Assembly: GCA_040954445.1 (NCBI GenBank)
Contig: CP144361.1
Span: forward strand, 1,798,001-1,862,000
Length of the DNA: 64,000 bases
Direction: 5' to 3'
DNA from: Burkholderia sp.
GTDB taxonomy: Bacteria > Pseudomonadota > Gammaproteobacteria > Burkholderiales > Burkholderiaceae
The notes beneath the pieces are model-generated. The model made no database searches and was not told where the DNA came from. It worked only from the letters and a program-made list of their open reading frames with translations. This document shows positions 19,850 through 29,168 of this stretch, in pieces (position 1 is the stretch's first letter; each line of letters begins with the position of its first letter). Both the position numbers and the translations under genes were made by a program.

Positions 19850-20888
19850 GGCGTTGTTGCATAAATCGAGTGTGAGAACGCAATAGCATCGACGGGCATC
19901 ATTTCAGGCGATACGAACAGATTGCGGTCGAGCGGGGTCCGCCATACGGTTGATGACGCCGACGCGAACGGAGACCTCGGTCGCTTGCGCGTCGATGTGA
20001 CGCGCCCAGAGACAGTTTCCGGTGAGAGTCTTGAACCGATACATCGCATTCTCGGCAAGCGATCGCCTGTGGTAGCCACTGTGTTGCTTCCATTCTCGAC
20101 GACCGTCACGGGAAATTGCATCAACCGCGCCATTACGCCACGCCGCACCGGGCATATCCGCTGGCCAATGAGCGGCACCCTCGCGTGGCGGAATCGAAGG
20201 AATAGCACTGCGTGCAGCAATGGCCGCATGGCATGGCTTGGTGTCGTAGGCACCGTCACCGCCGATGACATCGATTTGTTCTTCGCGTGGAATCTGGTCG
20301 AGCAACTTGGCCAGAGCGTCACCGTCAGCCACATTCTGATTCGTCATTAGTGCGGCATGCACTTGACCTGTATTCGCGTTGAGCGCGAGATGGACTTTAC
20401 GCCACGTGCGCCGCTTCGAGTAGCCGTGCTGGCGCACCTTCCATTCACCTTCTCCATAGACCTTCAGACCGGTGCTGTCGACAACCAGATGGATCGGTTC
20501 ATTGTCACGAAGGATCGGCAGTTCGACATCAAGCGTTTTTGCCCGGCGACAGAGCGTGGTGTAATTCGGCACCGGCAAGCTCGGGAAGGCCAAATCGCGC
20601 AGACTTTGGGTGAAACCTTGCAGGGCGCGCAAGGTCGGTCGATAGACGGTCTTCACGCCAAGTAATGCCTGAATCAGCGTATCGCCGTATACACACGGGC
20701 GACCACGTGTGGGTATGGCATCGGGCATTCTGGCAAGGACGGCTTCATCTATCCATATTGTTACGTTCCCCCGGCTGATCAGGCCTTCATTATAGGCCGC
20801 CCAATTCCTGACACGGTAGCGTGCCTTCGGCTCACCTTTCTTGTGTATGTCCTTGCGCATTGTCTTGGCAAAAATTAGGCAGTTACTC
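19850..20888 (-). mobile_element. IS903-like copy 10, left end missing
   Basis: The right end starts at 19850. The left terminal repeat is lost because mini-element M3 begins at 20889. The transposase ORF is intact and nearly identical to copy 9 in inverse orientation, so the element can express transposase but should not move by itself. Confidence 0.94.
19904..20860 (-). CDS. IS903-subgroup transposase, intact
   Basis: The 318-residue ORF starts at 20860 (MRKDIHKKGEPK) and has all three catalytic motifs. It sits in a copy without a left end. Confidence 0.94.
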   Translation of the reverse strand: MRKDIHKKGEPKARYRVRNWAAYNEGLISRGNVTIWIDEAVLARMPDAIPTRGRPCVYGDTLIQALLGVKTVYRPTLRALQGFTQSLRDLAFPSLPVPNYTTLCRRAKTLDVELPILRDNEPIHLVVDSTGLKVYGEGEWKVRQHGYSKRRTWRKVHLALNANTGQVHAALMTNQNVADGDALAKLLDQIPREEQIDVIGGDGAYDTKPCHAAIAARSAIPSIPPREGAAHWPADMPGAAWRNGAVDAISRDGRREWKQHSGYHRRSLAENAMYRFKTLTGNCLWARHIDAQATEVSVRVGVINRMADPARPQSVRIA

Positions 20889-21050
20889 GGCGTTGTTGCA
20901 TAAATCAAGCGCGAGGACGCAATGGCATCGACGGGCATATTGATCACGAATTTCGGATCAATAATTTCAGGCGATATGAACGGATTGCGGACGAGCGAGG
21001 TCCGCAATCCGTTCCATTGCGTCCTCACACTTGATTTATGCAACAACGCT
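20889..21050. mobile_element. Palindromic IS903-derived mini-element M3
   Basis: Two right ends of the IS face each other: GGCGTTGTTGCATAAATCAA at the left and TTGATTTATGCAACAACGCT at the right. The core reads GATTGCGGACGAGCGAGGTC, then CGCAATCC. A 22-bp TA-flanked palindrome is nested at 20940-20961. Confidence 0.85.
20940..20961. repeat. 22-bp TA-flanked palindrome nested in M3
   Basis: TTGATCACGAA plus TTTCGGATCAA sits at the TA that other copies show in GGGCATAATTTCAGG. This is the same TA used by the palindrome at 1637-1658. Confidence 0.85.
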
Positions 21051-21088
21051 CACCGAATCTGCTACAGGGACACCCGGAGAGGCATCGC

Positions 21089-21898
21089 TCAGACGTGCGC
21101 CGGCTGCACGAACACTGGGCCCTGCATGAGCCGTACATCGTACTGGCGCAGCAGTAAAAGCTGCGCCTCGTCGGCCACCTGGTCGAAGATGATCGGGATT
21201 TTCACGCGCTGCGCGTAACCCACCAGGGCCTTGACCATACGGTCGCGTAAGGCGATCTCGGCATCCATCTTAATGTAGTCTGGGCTGGACATTTCCGATT
21301 CGACGGCTAGAATGCGGCCCGGATCGGGCAGCTTGTCGGCGACTTTGAAGCCGTGATGTTGATAGCTCTTGGTCAGATAGCTGAGGAAAGTCTTGTGCGC
21401 CACCGCCGCGGCAGGCAGCTCGATCACGATACGCTCTGGGCTCAGGCCTAAGTGATGCAACACTGAAGAAAAATGCTTACCGTGATCGTACTTGACGCTC
21501 TTGAGAAGCCGCTCGTGCACGCGCAGAAACAGAAGTCCGTGCCGCTGCCCTCCGAAAAAGTTAATCGCATGCATTGCCCGTGAAAGCCGGTCCACTGCGA
21601 CCAGAGTCGGATCGTCGGTGAGCGCATCGAACGGATCGAAGGGCGCGCCATCGGCGCGCAGTACAGCCTGGAAGCCGAGCTTGTCGCCGTAGTGTTCGAT
21701 GACCGCCTCGTCTAGCGAATAAGATGGCGGCACGCCAGGCATCGTCACGTCATAGATTGGTTGGTAGGCACTGCCGAGCGTCAGCTCGTGCAGACGCGCC
21801 ACGGCCAGCTCGCCTTCTGGGGCCAGGGCGATGTGCTCGCGCAGATACGGCAGTGTACCGGCTCGGTCAACCAGTTTTGGGATGGTGGGCGGGATCAT
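21089..21898 (-). CDS. Degenerate EAL-domain protein
   Basis: The 269-residue protein resembles the EAL fold of cyclic di-GMP phosphodiesterases from about residue 95 on. IVIELPAAAV, DYIKMDAEIALRD and IPIIFDQVADEAQLLLLRQYDVRLMQGPVFVQP match the later EAL blocks. The EAL signature itself is not seen, and FDQVADEAQ replaces the usual EGVET-type metal-binding loop. Enzyme activity is therefore doubtful; such proteins often act as c-di-GMP sensors or protein partners. The reading frame is complete and starts at 21898. Its neighbours are IS elements on both sides, so context gives no function. Confidence 0.75.
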   Translation of the reverse strand: MIPPTIPKLVDRAGTLPYLREHIALAPEGELAVARLHELTLGSAYQPIYDVTMPGVPPSYSLDEAVIEHYGDKLGFQAVLRADGAPFDPFDALTDDPTLVAVDRLSRAMHAINFFGGQRHGLLFLRVHERLLKSVKYDHGKHFSSVLHHLGLSPERIVIELPAAAVAHKTFLSYLTKSYQHHGFKVADKLPDPGRILAVESEMSSPDYIKMDAEIALRDRMVKALVGYAQRVKIPIIFDQVADEAQLLLLRQYDVRLMQGPVFVQPAHV

Positions 21899-21989
21899 GG
21901 AGTTGTTGGATAGCGAACGGCCATCATGCAGCCGGATTACTTGAGGATAGTAGCAGCGGGCACGATACGCGTTTCACCGTTTTTCTTAT

Positions 21990-22241
21990 TGATCCGCCGC
22001 TTCAGGAAATCGAGCAGGATGTCGGCGTTCATCGCATCGTCGAAAACTTTCCAGCGCACCTGGCTACGGTTCGTCACCGTCGACATCACCGACAGGCCTT
22101 CGCGTCGATTCGCCACGCGTCGCTCTGGCGTCTTGCCAATCGGCGCGGAGCGGCCTCGCATATCGTCCGAGCTCAGTCCCGTTTCTTCGCCCCACTGGAT
22201 CTCCGCGCTTTGGGCTATGGCTCGGCGAGAAATCTCCGGGT
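21990..22241 (-). pseudogene. IS630-family transposase fragment
   Basis: The complement encodes EISRRAIAQSAEIQWGEETGLSSDDM, then IGKTPERRVANRREGLSVMSTVTNRSQVRWKVF. It includes the first catalytic Asp region, altered to GEETG. It ends at IS copy 11. Confidence 0.8.
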
Positions 22242-23389
22242 GGCGTTGTTCCATAAATCGAGCGAGATCCGTTGACGTTTACACGCAACGGTCTCGGGGC
22301 CACCCCCTATCAAGTCAAATTCCAGAATAACTGCCTAATTTTTGCCAAGAAAATGCGCAAGGACATACACAAGAAAGGTGAGCCGAAGGCACGCTACCGT
22401 GTCAGGAATTGAGCGGCCTATAATGAAGGCCTCATCAACCGGAGGAACGTGACGATATGGATAAATGAAGCCGTCCTTGCCAGAATACTCGACGCCATAC
22501 CAACACGTGGTCGCCCGTGTTTATACGGCGATACGCTGATTTAGGCATTACTTTGCGTGAAGACCTTCTATCGAATGACGTTGCGCGCTCTGCAAGGTTT
22601 CACCCGAAGTCTGCGCGATCTGGCCTTCTCAGGCTTGCCAGTGCCGAATTACACCACGCTCTGTCGCCGGGAAAAAACGCTTGATGTCGAACTTCCGATC
22701 CTTCGCGACAACGAACCGATCCATCTGGTTGTCGAAACACCAGTCTGAAGGTCTATGGCGAAGGTGAGTGGAAGGTGTGCCAGCACGGCTATTCGAAGTG
22801 GAGCACGTGGCGTAAAGTCCATCTCGCGTATCTCGCGCTCAACGCGAATACAGGTCAAGTGCATGCCGCGCTAATGACGAATCAGAATGTGGCTGACGGT
22901 GACGCTCTGGCCAAGTTGCTCGACCAGATTCCACGCGAAGAACAAATCGATGTCATCGGCGGTGACGGTGCCTACGACACCAAGCCATGCCATGCGGCCA
23001 TTGCTGCACGCAGTGCGATTCCTTCGATTCCGCCACGCGAGGGTGCCGCTCATTGGCCAGCGGATATGCCCGGTGCGGCGTGGCGTAATGGCGCGGTTGA
23101 TGCAATTGCCCGTGACGGTCGTCGAGAATGGAAGCAACACAGTGGCTACCACCGGCGATCGCTTGCCGAGAATGCGATGTATCGGTTCAAGACCCTCACC
23201 GGCCACTGTCTCTGGGCGCGTCACATCGCCGCGCAGGCGACCGAGGTCGCCGTTCGCGTCGGCGTCATCAACCGTATAGCGGACCTCGCTCGGCCGCAAT
23301 CCGTTCCATTTCGTCCTCACGCTCGATTTATGCAACAACGGACCCGTCGATGCCATTGCGTCCGCGTGCTCGATTTATGCGACAACGCC
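22242..23389 (+). mobile_element. IS903-like copy 11 plus an extra right end
   Basis: It begins GGCGTTGTTCCATAAATCGA. The transposase has in-frame stops (near 22410 and 22541), a frameshift near 22735 and a 9-bp insertion near 22825. The right terminal region is rearranged: one end lies at about 23340, followed at once by a second right-end piece ending GACAACGCC at 23389. Confidence 0.9.
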
Positions 23390-23399
23390 CTTTTCCACG

Positions 23400-23505
23400 A
23401 AGACAAAAAATAAAATTCCGAGCCCAAGTGCAAAGACTCACCCTCCAAAAGTCAAATGCAAAAGTGAACGTCTCCAAGGACAGGAAATCCTCCCGAATAG
23501 ATTGA
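23400..23505 (+). other. Repeated short sequence next to tRNA-Pro (copy a)
   Basis: The + strand contains AAAAGTCAAATGCAAAAGTG and encodes KSNAKVNVSKDRKSSRID. Related copies lie on the complement at 23690-23800 and at 51185-51335, also next to tRNA genes. No known protein is recognised. Confidence 0.45.
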
Positions 23506-23515
23506 GCACCAAGTA

Positions 23516-23550
23516 AAAAACCCACACAGCTTCATACTATGTGGGTTTCC
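23516..23550 (-). terminator. Terminator of tRNA-Pro
   Basis: On the complement AAACCCACATAG and CTGTGTGGGTTTTTT form a stem followed by a T run, directly downstream of the tRNA. Confidence 0.8.
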
Positions 23551-23553
23551 ATC

Positions 23554-23630
<77 letters not shown>

Positions 23631-23689
23631 AAAGTTAGGATTATACCAGACAGTTCGCCGAAGTAGAACAGCGTCATCATGTACTTTTC

Positions 23690-23800
23690 ATTTCTTCGAG
23701 TGAATCCTTAATCCCTTGGTACGCTTACTTTTGTATTTGATTTTCTGGAGTTGATACCTCACTCTTTTGGGTAAAGAACTTTATTTTTGCATCAAACATT
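23690..23800 (-). other. Repeated short sequence next to tRNA-Pro (copy b)
   Basis: The complement contains AAATCAAATACAAAAGTAAGCG and GAGGTATCAACTCC, matching the repeat at 51185-51335. In one frame it encodes RKSNTKVSV. It lies on the other side of tRNA-Pro from copy a. Confidence 0.4.
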
Positions 23801-23819
23801 TTTGCGGCTTCACGCTTTA

Positions 23820-23876
23820 TTGATCCAAAATTTATAATCTTGAAATCAGAAAATCCTCTGTCATATGAGGGAGATG
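23820..23876. mobile_element. Left half of an IS630-type MITE
   Basis: TA (23818-23819) is followed by TTGATCCAAAATTTATAATC and TTGAAATC. The right half is missing because mini-element M4 begins at 23877. Confidence 0.65.
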
Positions 23877-24089
23877 GGCGTTGTTGCATAAATCGAACGT
23901 GAGGACGCCATGGCATCGGACGGGCATAATTCAGGCGATACGAACGGATTGCGGACGAGCGAGGTCCGCCATGCGGTTGATGACGCCGACGCGAACGGCG
24001 ACCTCGGTCGCCTGCAATCCGTTCGTATCGCTTGAAATTATATCCGTCGATGCTATTGCGTCCTCACGCTCGATTTATGTAACAACGCC
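23877..24089. mobile_element. Palindromic IS903-derived mini-element M4 (213 bp)
   Basis: Both ends are IS right ends in inverse orientation (GGCGTTGTTGCATAAATCGA and TCGATTTATGTAACAACGCC). Inner arms of about 75 bp match, around a spacer that is a piece of transposase C-terminus. Confidence 0.85.
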
Positions 24090-24866
24090 GCTGACGCTGC
24101 AGGGTGTTGGCCTCTATCTGGAGCGTTGGAATTTCACGCCCCCAAAGCCGTTGAAACCGGTCTAGGAGTAGAGACCGGAAGCAGTGCAGGCAGGCATAGC
24201 TGAACTGGACACGTACCCGGAGATTTCGCGCCGGGCCATAGCCGAAGGCACGGAGATCCAGTGGAGCGACGAAACGGGGCTGCGCTCGGATGATGTACGA
24301 GGCCGCTCCTACGCGCCGATTGGCAAAACGCCTGAGCGACGTGTAGCGAGTCGACGCGAAAGCTTGTCCGTGATGTCGTCGGTGACGAACCGTGGCCAGG
24401 TTCACTGGAAAGTCTTTGAGGGTGCGATGAACGCAGACATCCTGCTCGATTTCCTGAAGAGACTGATCAAAGACATGCGCAGCAAGAAAGCGTTTCTGAT
24501 TCTCGACAACCTGGAAGTCCATCACGCCAAGCCGGTCATGGCGTGGTTGGACGAGCACGGCGACAAGAGCGAAGTGTTCTACCTTCCGTCGTACAGACGG
24601 GAACTGAATCCCGACGAGATACTCAATGCCTGACCTGAAGGCAAACCTGCCAAAAAAGGCTCCGGCATAGAGCAAACGGCATATTATTGATCAGTAATTC
24701 GTGATCTTGATTTTGAAATCAATACATCTTCCTCATATGAGAGTCGAGTCGATTTTTCAATTTCACAATTTCAAGATCATGAATTTCGGATTAATAAAAA
24801 AGCGGTCAGCAGCCATCTACGTCATCCCCAGAAATCACCACAACGTGTCGCACGCTATGTCATAGG
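24090..24866 (+). pseudogene. IS630-family transposase, frameshifted and interrupted by a MITE
   Basis: The best preserved stretch (24184-24633) reads EGTEIQWSDETGLRSDDVRGR, FLILDNLEVHHAKPVMAWL and YLPSYRRELNPDE, which carry the D, D and E of the DDE domain typical of IS630/Tc1. The usual SPELNPDE is RRELNPDE here. A frameshift near 24627 breaks the end, and a MITE at 24687-24794 splits the C-terminus, whose last codons lie at 24797-24866. The N-terminal part is missing. Confidence 0.85.
24687..24794. mobile_element. IS630-type MITE inside an IS630 remnant
   Basis: The arms start TTGATCAGTAATTCGTGATC and end GATCATGAATTTCGGATTAA, flanked by TA at 24685-24686 and 24795-24796. The length is 108 bp. 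It has no coding capacity. Confidence 0.85.
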
Positions 24867-24932
24867 GGCGTTGTTGTATGAATCGAGCGAGCGTGAGGAC
24901 GCCATGGCATCGAAGGGTATATTGATCGGCAA
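24867..24932 (-). mobile_element. Solo IS903-like right end
   Basis: GGCGTTGTTGTATGAATCGA begins at 24867 and IS similarity runs to about 24932 only. No transposase sequence is attached. Confidence 0.75.
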
Positions 24933-25221
24933 TGCCAGGAGATGCCGCCAGCAAATCGAGTCAGAATGCGAGCTTCATCGGCGGTTGGGCAGCTTGTCGC
25001 CGGGTGTTGTGTGAAGCTTGGGCTACACGCGGACATCCCAGTGTAGTATGATCTACGAGTGTGCGCGTTGCGGGCTACTTTTCGACTCGACTTCGAGGGC
25101 GCGCGATTAAGCTTGCGGGCGACTCTGCACGTAAGCTTAATCCCTCGTCTCGCTAAAAATCGATTCGCATACGTTCTTCGGGTTGTAGTTGTTGGTATGT
25201 TTTCTTGGCCATGCACGCAAT
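24933..25221. other. Non-coding region without recognised gene
   Basis: No supported gene. An inverted repeat GATTAAGCTTGCG / CGTAAGCTTAATC with one mismatch spans about 25107-25144 and could form a hairpin. Confidence 0.4.
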
Positions 25222-25970
25222 TTACCGGTTATCGAAGGTGTTGTATTTCAGATTTGAGGCCGCGATAACCGGAGCCCCGGCGAGACAACTACTTGATCCG
25301 AAATAGTTTACCAACGCGCGAAAAGATACGGCAGAGTACATCGACACCCGTTGCACTACCCACAATCGAGTTTGGGCCACCGGTCGCTGCCGGGACCGAC
25401 CGGTGGCATATCGACGACGGTCTAGATCGGCATCAAAGTTGAGCACACCACGCGGATGTCTGATCTAGATCAGACATCTCCCCACTCATCTCGCTACTGT
25501 GGAAATGCAAAATCGTGCCGTAGCTTCGTGTGAACACGTTGAGCGCCGGGGAGGATATCGCTGTTGTCTTCGCCGATCGTGTGGTGGTCGCGACTCTATT
25601 CGCCCGTGAGATCGGTGTAGAGCCGCCGGTCACACGCAAACCGAGCTCGCGCCGGAACGCGTCGTGGCGCGCCATCGCGGACAGCGGTGGCGCGTTCTCG
25701 GTAATGTCGCTCGCTTCGCCGTTCCAGGCACCCAGCAGCGAGGTGCACTGGCAGAGCTGCTGCCAGGTTCAGGCTGAACATGTAGCTCTGTACACCAGCG
25801 TGTCATGCTGCCCGAACAGCTCGGTGAAACCGCTTCCGCCGGTCTTACCTTCGAAGCGGTAATCGCGTGGTGGCGGATTCGCTACAACGAGGTAGTTGTT
25901 GTTTATTTGCAACCGATTTGCAACCGTCAAGCCGGTGACATAATCAAATGCCTGTTGCGTATACGCCAAG
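25222..25970 (-). pseudogene. Probable TonB-dependent receptor, plug-region remnant
   Basis: The complement begins QAFDYVTGLTVANRLQINNNYLVV, PPPRDYRFEGKTGGSGFTELFGQ and HDTLVYRA. After a frameshift it continues LLGAWNGEASDITENAPPLSA and RRELGL, with ADLDRRRYATG further on. The spacing resembles the plug domain of siderophore receptors (YVTGLTV; RxxG; LLGAGEPGG-like), but the match is loose. Several frameshifts are needed to read it, so it is not functional. A different beta-barrel protein is possible. Confidence 0.4.
25455..25478. repeat. Perfect 24-bp palindrome
   Basis: GATGTCTGATCT is followed directly by its reverse complement AGATCAGACATC. It has no spacer and no T run, and lies in a decayed gene region. 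It may be an old operator or a chance leftover. Confidence 0.6.
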
Positions 25971-25984
25971 AACAGACCGCAACA

Positions 25985-26008
25985 TGTTCACAAAAATAAT
26001 TGTGAACA
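25985..26008. promoter_or_regulatory. Inverted repeat between receptor remnant and porin
   Basis: TGTTCACAA and TTGTGAACA form perfect 9-bp arms around AAATAA. The position upstream of both divergent genes suggests an operator or a terminator stem. No regulator can be named. Confidence 0.5.
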
Positions 26009-26189
26009 ATGAGTTATCAAATACTATAATTTCTATTATTTCTGTTTTTGAAAAAATTATTTTTTATTTGCGCGTGGCGGTCCTAGGGTCCACCCCTAAA
26101 CTCATGGTTTACAGAGTGGCCAATCATCTGGGCGTAGCCATGTGACGTCGGCGTAGCGCTTCCGGGTGGTTGCAGACCGTTATGAAACA

Positions 26190-26212
26190 AGGTCGATAGA
26201 CCTGCTTTTTTA
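26190..26212 (+). terminator. Possible terminator or attenuator in the porin leader
   Basis: AGGTC-GATA-GACCT followed by GCTTTTTT makes a short hairpin with a T run 20 bases upstream of the porin start. The stem is only 5 bp. Confidence 0.35.
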
Positions 26213-26231
26213 GATGAAAGGAGCTCCACGA

Positions 26232-27323
26232 ATGAAAAAGACTCTGATCGTTGCAGCCGCTGCAGCATCGTTTGCAACCGTCGCCCACGCGCAAAGCAGC
26301 GTCACGCTATACGGCGTGCTCGACGCGGGTATCACGTACCAAAGTAATCTTTCCAGTAAGTCGCGCTGGTTGGAAGGCACGGGCATCGACCAAAGCCTGT
26401 TTGGTCTCCGTGGTTTGGAAGACCTGGGTGACGGCCTGAAAACAATTTTCACGTTGGAAAGCGGTTTCGGCTTGGGTAACGGTCACTTCTCGAACGACGG
26501 CGGCATCTTCAACCGAAAAGCCTTCGTCGGCTTGTCGAGCCAATCCAGCACAGTCACGCTGGGTCGCCAGTACGACGCAGTCCAGGACTACTTGGCTCCG
26601 CTGACGGCAACTGGCTCGTGGGGCGGTACGTATTTCGCTCATCTCGGCAACTTGGACAACCTAAGCACGAACGGCGGCTACGCAACCAACAACTCGATCA
26701 AATTCACGAGCGGGAACTACACCGGTCTGCAATTCGGTGGCACGTACGCTTTCTCGAATAACGCGCACTTCCGCAACAACCGTGCATACAGCGGAGGCGC
26801 ATCGTACCAGTTCGAAGGCCTGAAGCTGGCAGGTGCGTATTCTCAACTAAACTACCCGAACGCAGCTGGCACGAGCGGCGCGGTTAACCAGCACCTATTC
26901 GGCGCCCCACAAAGCCGTGTCCGTACGTATGGCGCAGCAGCGGGCTACGTATTCGGCCCGGCACAAGTCGGTGCCGCATGGACGCAAGCTCGTCTGCATA
27001 ACGCGGTTGCAGATGCGAACGTGCAGGTTGCCAACTACGAAGTCAACGGTACGTACAACCTGACGCCGGCACTGGGTCTGGGCGTTGCCTACGCGTACTC
27101 GAGCGGTCGCGTGGGCACGAACAACACCCACTCGAACCAAGTTGGCCTGCAAGCCGACTACTCGCTGTCAAAACGCACCGACGTGTATGCGCAGGCCGTG
27201 TACCACCGCGCAAGCAAGGGCGTGAATGCTTCAATCTACAACGGCGAAAGCGTCGCGCAGCATACCTTGTTGTCGGGCATCAGCCAGACCGCCGCTACGG
27301 TTGGCCTGCGTCACCGCTTTTAA
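26232..27323 (+). CDS. Gram-negative porin (Burkholderia OpcP/OmpC-like)
   Basis: The 363-residue outer-membrane porin has a signal peptide MKKTLIVAAAAASFATVAHA cleaved before QSSVTLYG. The mature part has the family's SSVTLYGVLDAGITYQ start, GLRGLEDLGDGLKTIFTLESGF, and the C-terminal TAATVGLRHRF ending in Phe for beta-barrel insertion. The ATG at 26232 is preferred to the in-frame ATG at 26214 because GAAAGGAG at 26217-26224 is a good ribosome-binding site for it. Codon choice is biased in the way expected of a highly expressed gene. It faces away from the receptor remnant and is followed by a strong hairpin. It is intact, and one of few outer-membrane genes left here. Confidence 0.95.
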   Translation: MKKTLIVAAAAASFATVAHAQSSVTLYGVLDAGITYQSNLSSKSRWLEGTGIDQSLFGLRGLEDLGDGLKTIFTLESGFGLGNGHFSNDGGIFNRKAFVGLSSQSSTVTLGRQYDAVQDYLAPLTATGSWGGTYFAHLGNLDNLSTNGGYATNNSIKFTSGNYTGLQFGGTYAFSNNAHFRNNRAYSGGASYQFEGLKLAGAYSQLNYPNAAGTSGAVNQHLFGAPQSRVRTYGAAAGYVFGPAQVGAAWTQARLHNAVADANVQVANYEVNGTYNLTPALGLGVAYAYSSGRVGTNNTHSNQVGLQADYSLSKRTDVYAQAVYHRASKGVNASIYNGESVAQHTLLSGISQTAATVGLRHRF

Positions 27324-27327
27324 GCTT

Positions 27328-27372
27328 GCGGTGACTTCGGTTTTTCTAGATATCGATTTTGAGTCAAACGCA
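27328..27372. repeat. Dispersed 40-45 bp leader-type repeat (copy a)
   Basis: The sequence CTTCGGTTTTTCTAGATATCG followed by TTTTGAGTCAAACGC matches copies at 36882-36920, 44627-44668 and 54224-54266. In the yebC and ugd copies it lies just upstream of the start codon. Confidence 0.6.
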
Positions 27373-27378
27373 CTATCC

Positions 27379-27416
27379 AAAGAAATTTCTCGCCCTTTAG
27401 GGCGAGAAATTTCTTT
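27379..27416. terminator. Long perfect hairpin after the porin
   Basis: AAAGAAATTTCTCGCCC and its exact complement flank a TTTA loop, giving a 17-bp stem 56 bp after the porin stop. The AT-rich outer stem supplies the T-rich tail on both strands, so it can terminate in both directions. Confidence 0.75.
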
Positions 27417-27431
27417 GCTTGCGTGAACGCC

Positions 27432-27690
27432 AGTGGTTGCCCACGAGATTGTCCTTGTCCTGAAACGTACTTTCCCTGACAACCTGCGCCTGCAGGTGTC
27501 CCACGAAACGATTCACAACACCCTATGCTCAGTCTCGTGGCACGAACTGCTCCGCAAACTGATTGCCTGTCTGCGCCAGTATTGTAACGAGCATCTGCCA
27601 CGCTCGCGCGGCCCCGATCTGGGGTCTGGACTTATTCCAGACACATGGTCCGCCATTCATGTGGCGTCTGCCCGAGGTCCACTGTCGCCT
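27432..27690 (+). pseudogene. IS30-family transposase fragment
   Basis: The frame reads VAHEIVLVLKRTFPDNLRLQ, VSHETIHNTLCSVSWHELLRKLIACL and LPRSRGPDLGS. VSHETIxxTL and the RSRG segment are typical of IS30 transposases. The frame is broken near 27625, and the fragment has neither end. It is cut by M5 at 27691. Confidence 0.7.
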
Positions 27691-27755
27691 GGCGTTGTTG
27701 CATAAATCGAGCGCGAAGACGCAATGGCATCGCGCTCGATTTATGCAACAACGCC
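27691..27755. mobile_element. Palindromic IS903-derived mini-element M5 (65 bp)
   Basis: GGCGTTGTTGCATAAATCGA starts it and TCGATTTATGCAACAACGCC ends it. The arms GGCGTTG..GAGCGCGA and CGCGCTC..CAACGCC nearly meet over a spacer of about 15 bp. Confidence 0.88.
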
Positions 27756-27848
27756 CCAGAAATCACTAAAGCGTTTCGCTCTCTATTTCATGCATGAACC
27801 GATTCGCTATGTAGCTTAGTTCAAGATATCATATTTCTCATCAATAGT
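27756..27848 (+). pseudogene. IS630-family 3' end
   Basis: The codons read QKSLKRFALYFMHEPIRYVA and stop. Then come TTCAAGATATC and CTCATCAATAG, the right terminal repeat of the IS630-like element. The rest of the element is absent. Confidence 0.65.
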
Positions 27849-27914
27849 GTTTCCAGTGGCCTGACCGGGGGACTATCCGGTCTGGGCTGTGGTGTGGTTT
27901 TGTTGCGTTTCAGT

Positions 27915-29041
27915 GGCGTTGTTGCATAAATCGAGTGTGAGGATGCAATAGCATCGACGGGATAATCTCAGGCGATACGAACGGATTGCGGACGAGCGAA
28001 GTCCGCAATACGGTTGATGACGCCGACGCGAATGGAGACCTCGGTCGCCTGCGCCTCGATGTGACGCGACCAGAGACAGTTGCCGGTGAGGGTCTTGAAT
28101 CGATACATCGCATTCTCGGCAAGCGATCGCCGGTGGTAGCCACTGTCTTGCTTCCATTCTCGACGACCGTCACGGGCAATTGCATCAACCGCGCCATTAC
28201 GCGCCACGCCGCACCGGGCATATCCGCTGGACAATGAACGGCACCCTCGCGGGGCGGAATCGAAGGAATAGCACTGCGTGCAGCAATGGCTGCATAGCAT
28301 GGCTTTGTTGTCGTAGGCACCATCACCGCCGATGATATCGATTTGTTCTTCGCGTGGAATCTGGTCGAGCAACTTGGCCAAAGCGTCACCGTCAGCCACA
28401 TTCTGATTCGTCATTAGCGCGGCATGCACTTGACCCGTATTCGCGTTGAGCGCGAGATGGACTTTACGCCACGTGCGCCGCTTCGAGTAGCCGTGCTGGC
28501 GGCACCTTCCATTCACCTTCTCCATAGACCTTCAGACCGGTGCTGTCGACAACCAGATAGATCGGTTCATTGTCACGAAGGATCGGCAGTTCGACATCAA
28601 GCGTTTTTGCCCGGCGACAGAGCGTGGTGTAATTCGGCACCGGCAAGCTCGGGAAGTCCAGATCGCGCAGACTTTGGGTGAAACCTTGCAGGGCGCGCAA
28701 CGTCAGTCGATAGACGGTCTTCACGCCAAGTAATGCCTGAATCAGCGTATCGCCGTATAGAAACGGGCGACCCCACGTGTGGGTATGGCCTCGGGTATTT
28801 GGCAAGGACGGCTTCATCTATCCATATTGTTCCGTTCCCCCGGTTGATCAGGCCTTCATTATAGGCCGCCCAATTCCTGACACGGTAGCGTGCCTTCGGC
28901 TCACCTTTCTTGTGTATGTCCTTGCGCATTTTCTTGGCAAAAATTAGGCAGTTACTCTGGAGTCTGACTTGATAGGAGACTGGCCCCGAGACCGTTGCGC
29001 GTAAACGTCAACGGATCTCGCTCGATTTATGCAACAACGCC
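27915..29041 (-). mobile_element. IS903-like copy 12 with 9-bp target duplication
   Basis: The 1127-bp element is flanked by CGTTTCAGT at 27906-27914 and 29042-29050, a perfect 9-bp duplication as expected for IS903-type transposition. The transposase on the complement has frameshifts near 28200-28240, 28500 and 28790. This is the clearest simple insertion in the window. Confidence 0.97.
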
Positions 29042-29168
29042 CGTTTCAGTGGAGAATGGGCCCGCGCATAAACAACAAACGCCCCCACGACCCTACGCAC
29101 GGCGTCGAGTTTTGCATCCACAGACAGCCCCGCGACGACACCCGCGCGCACTGCTCAATCGAGGCGGC

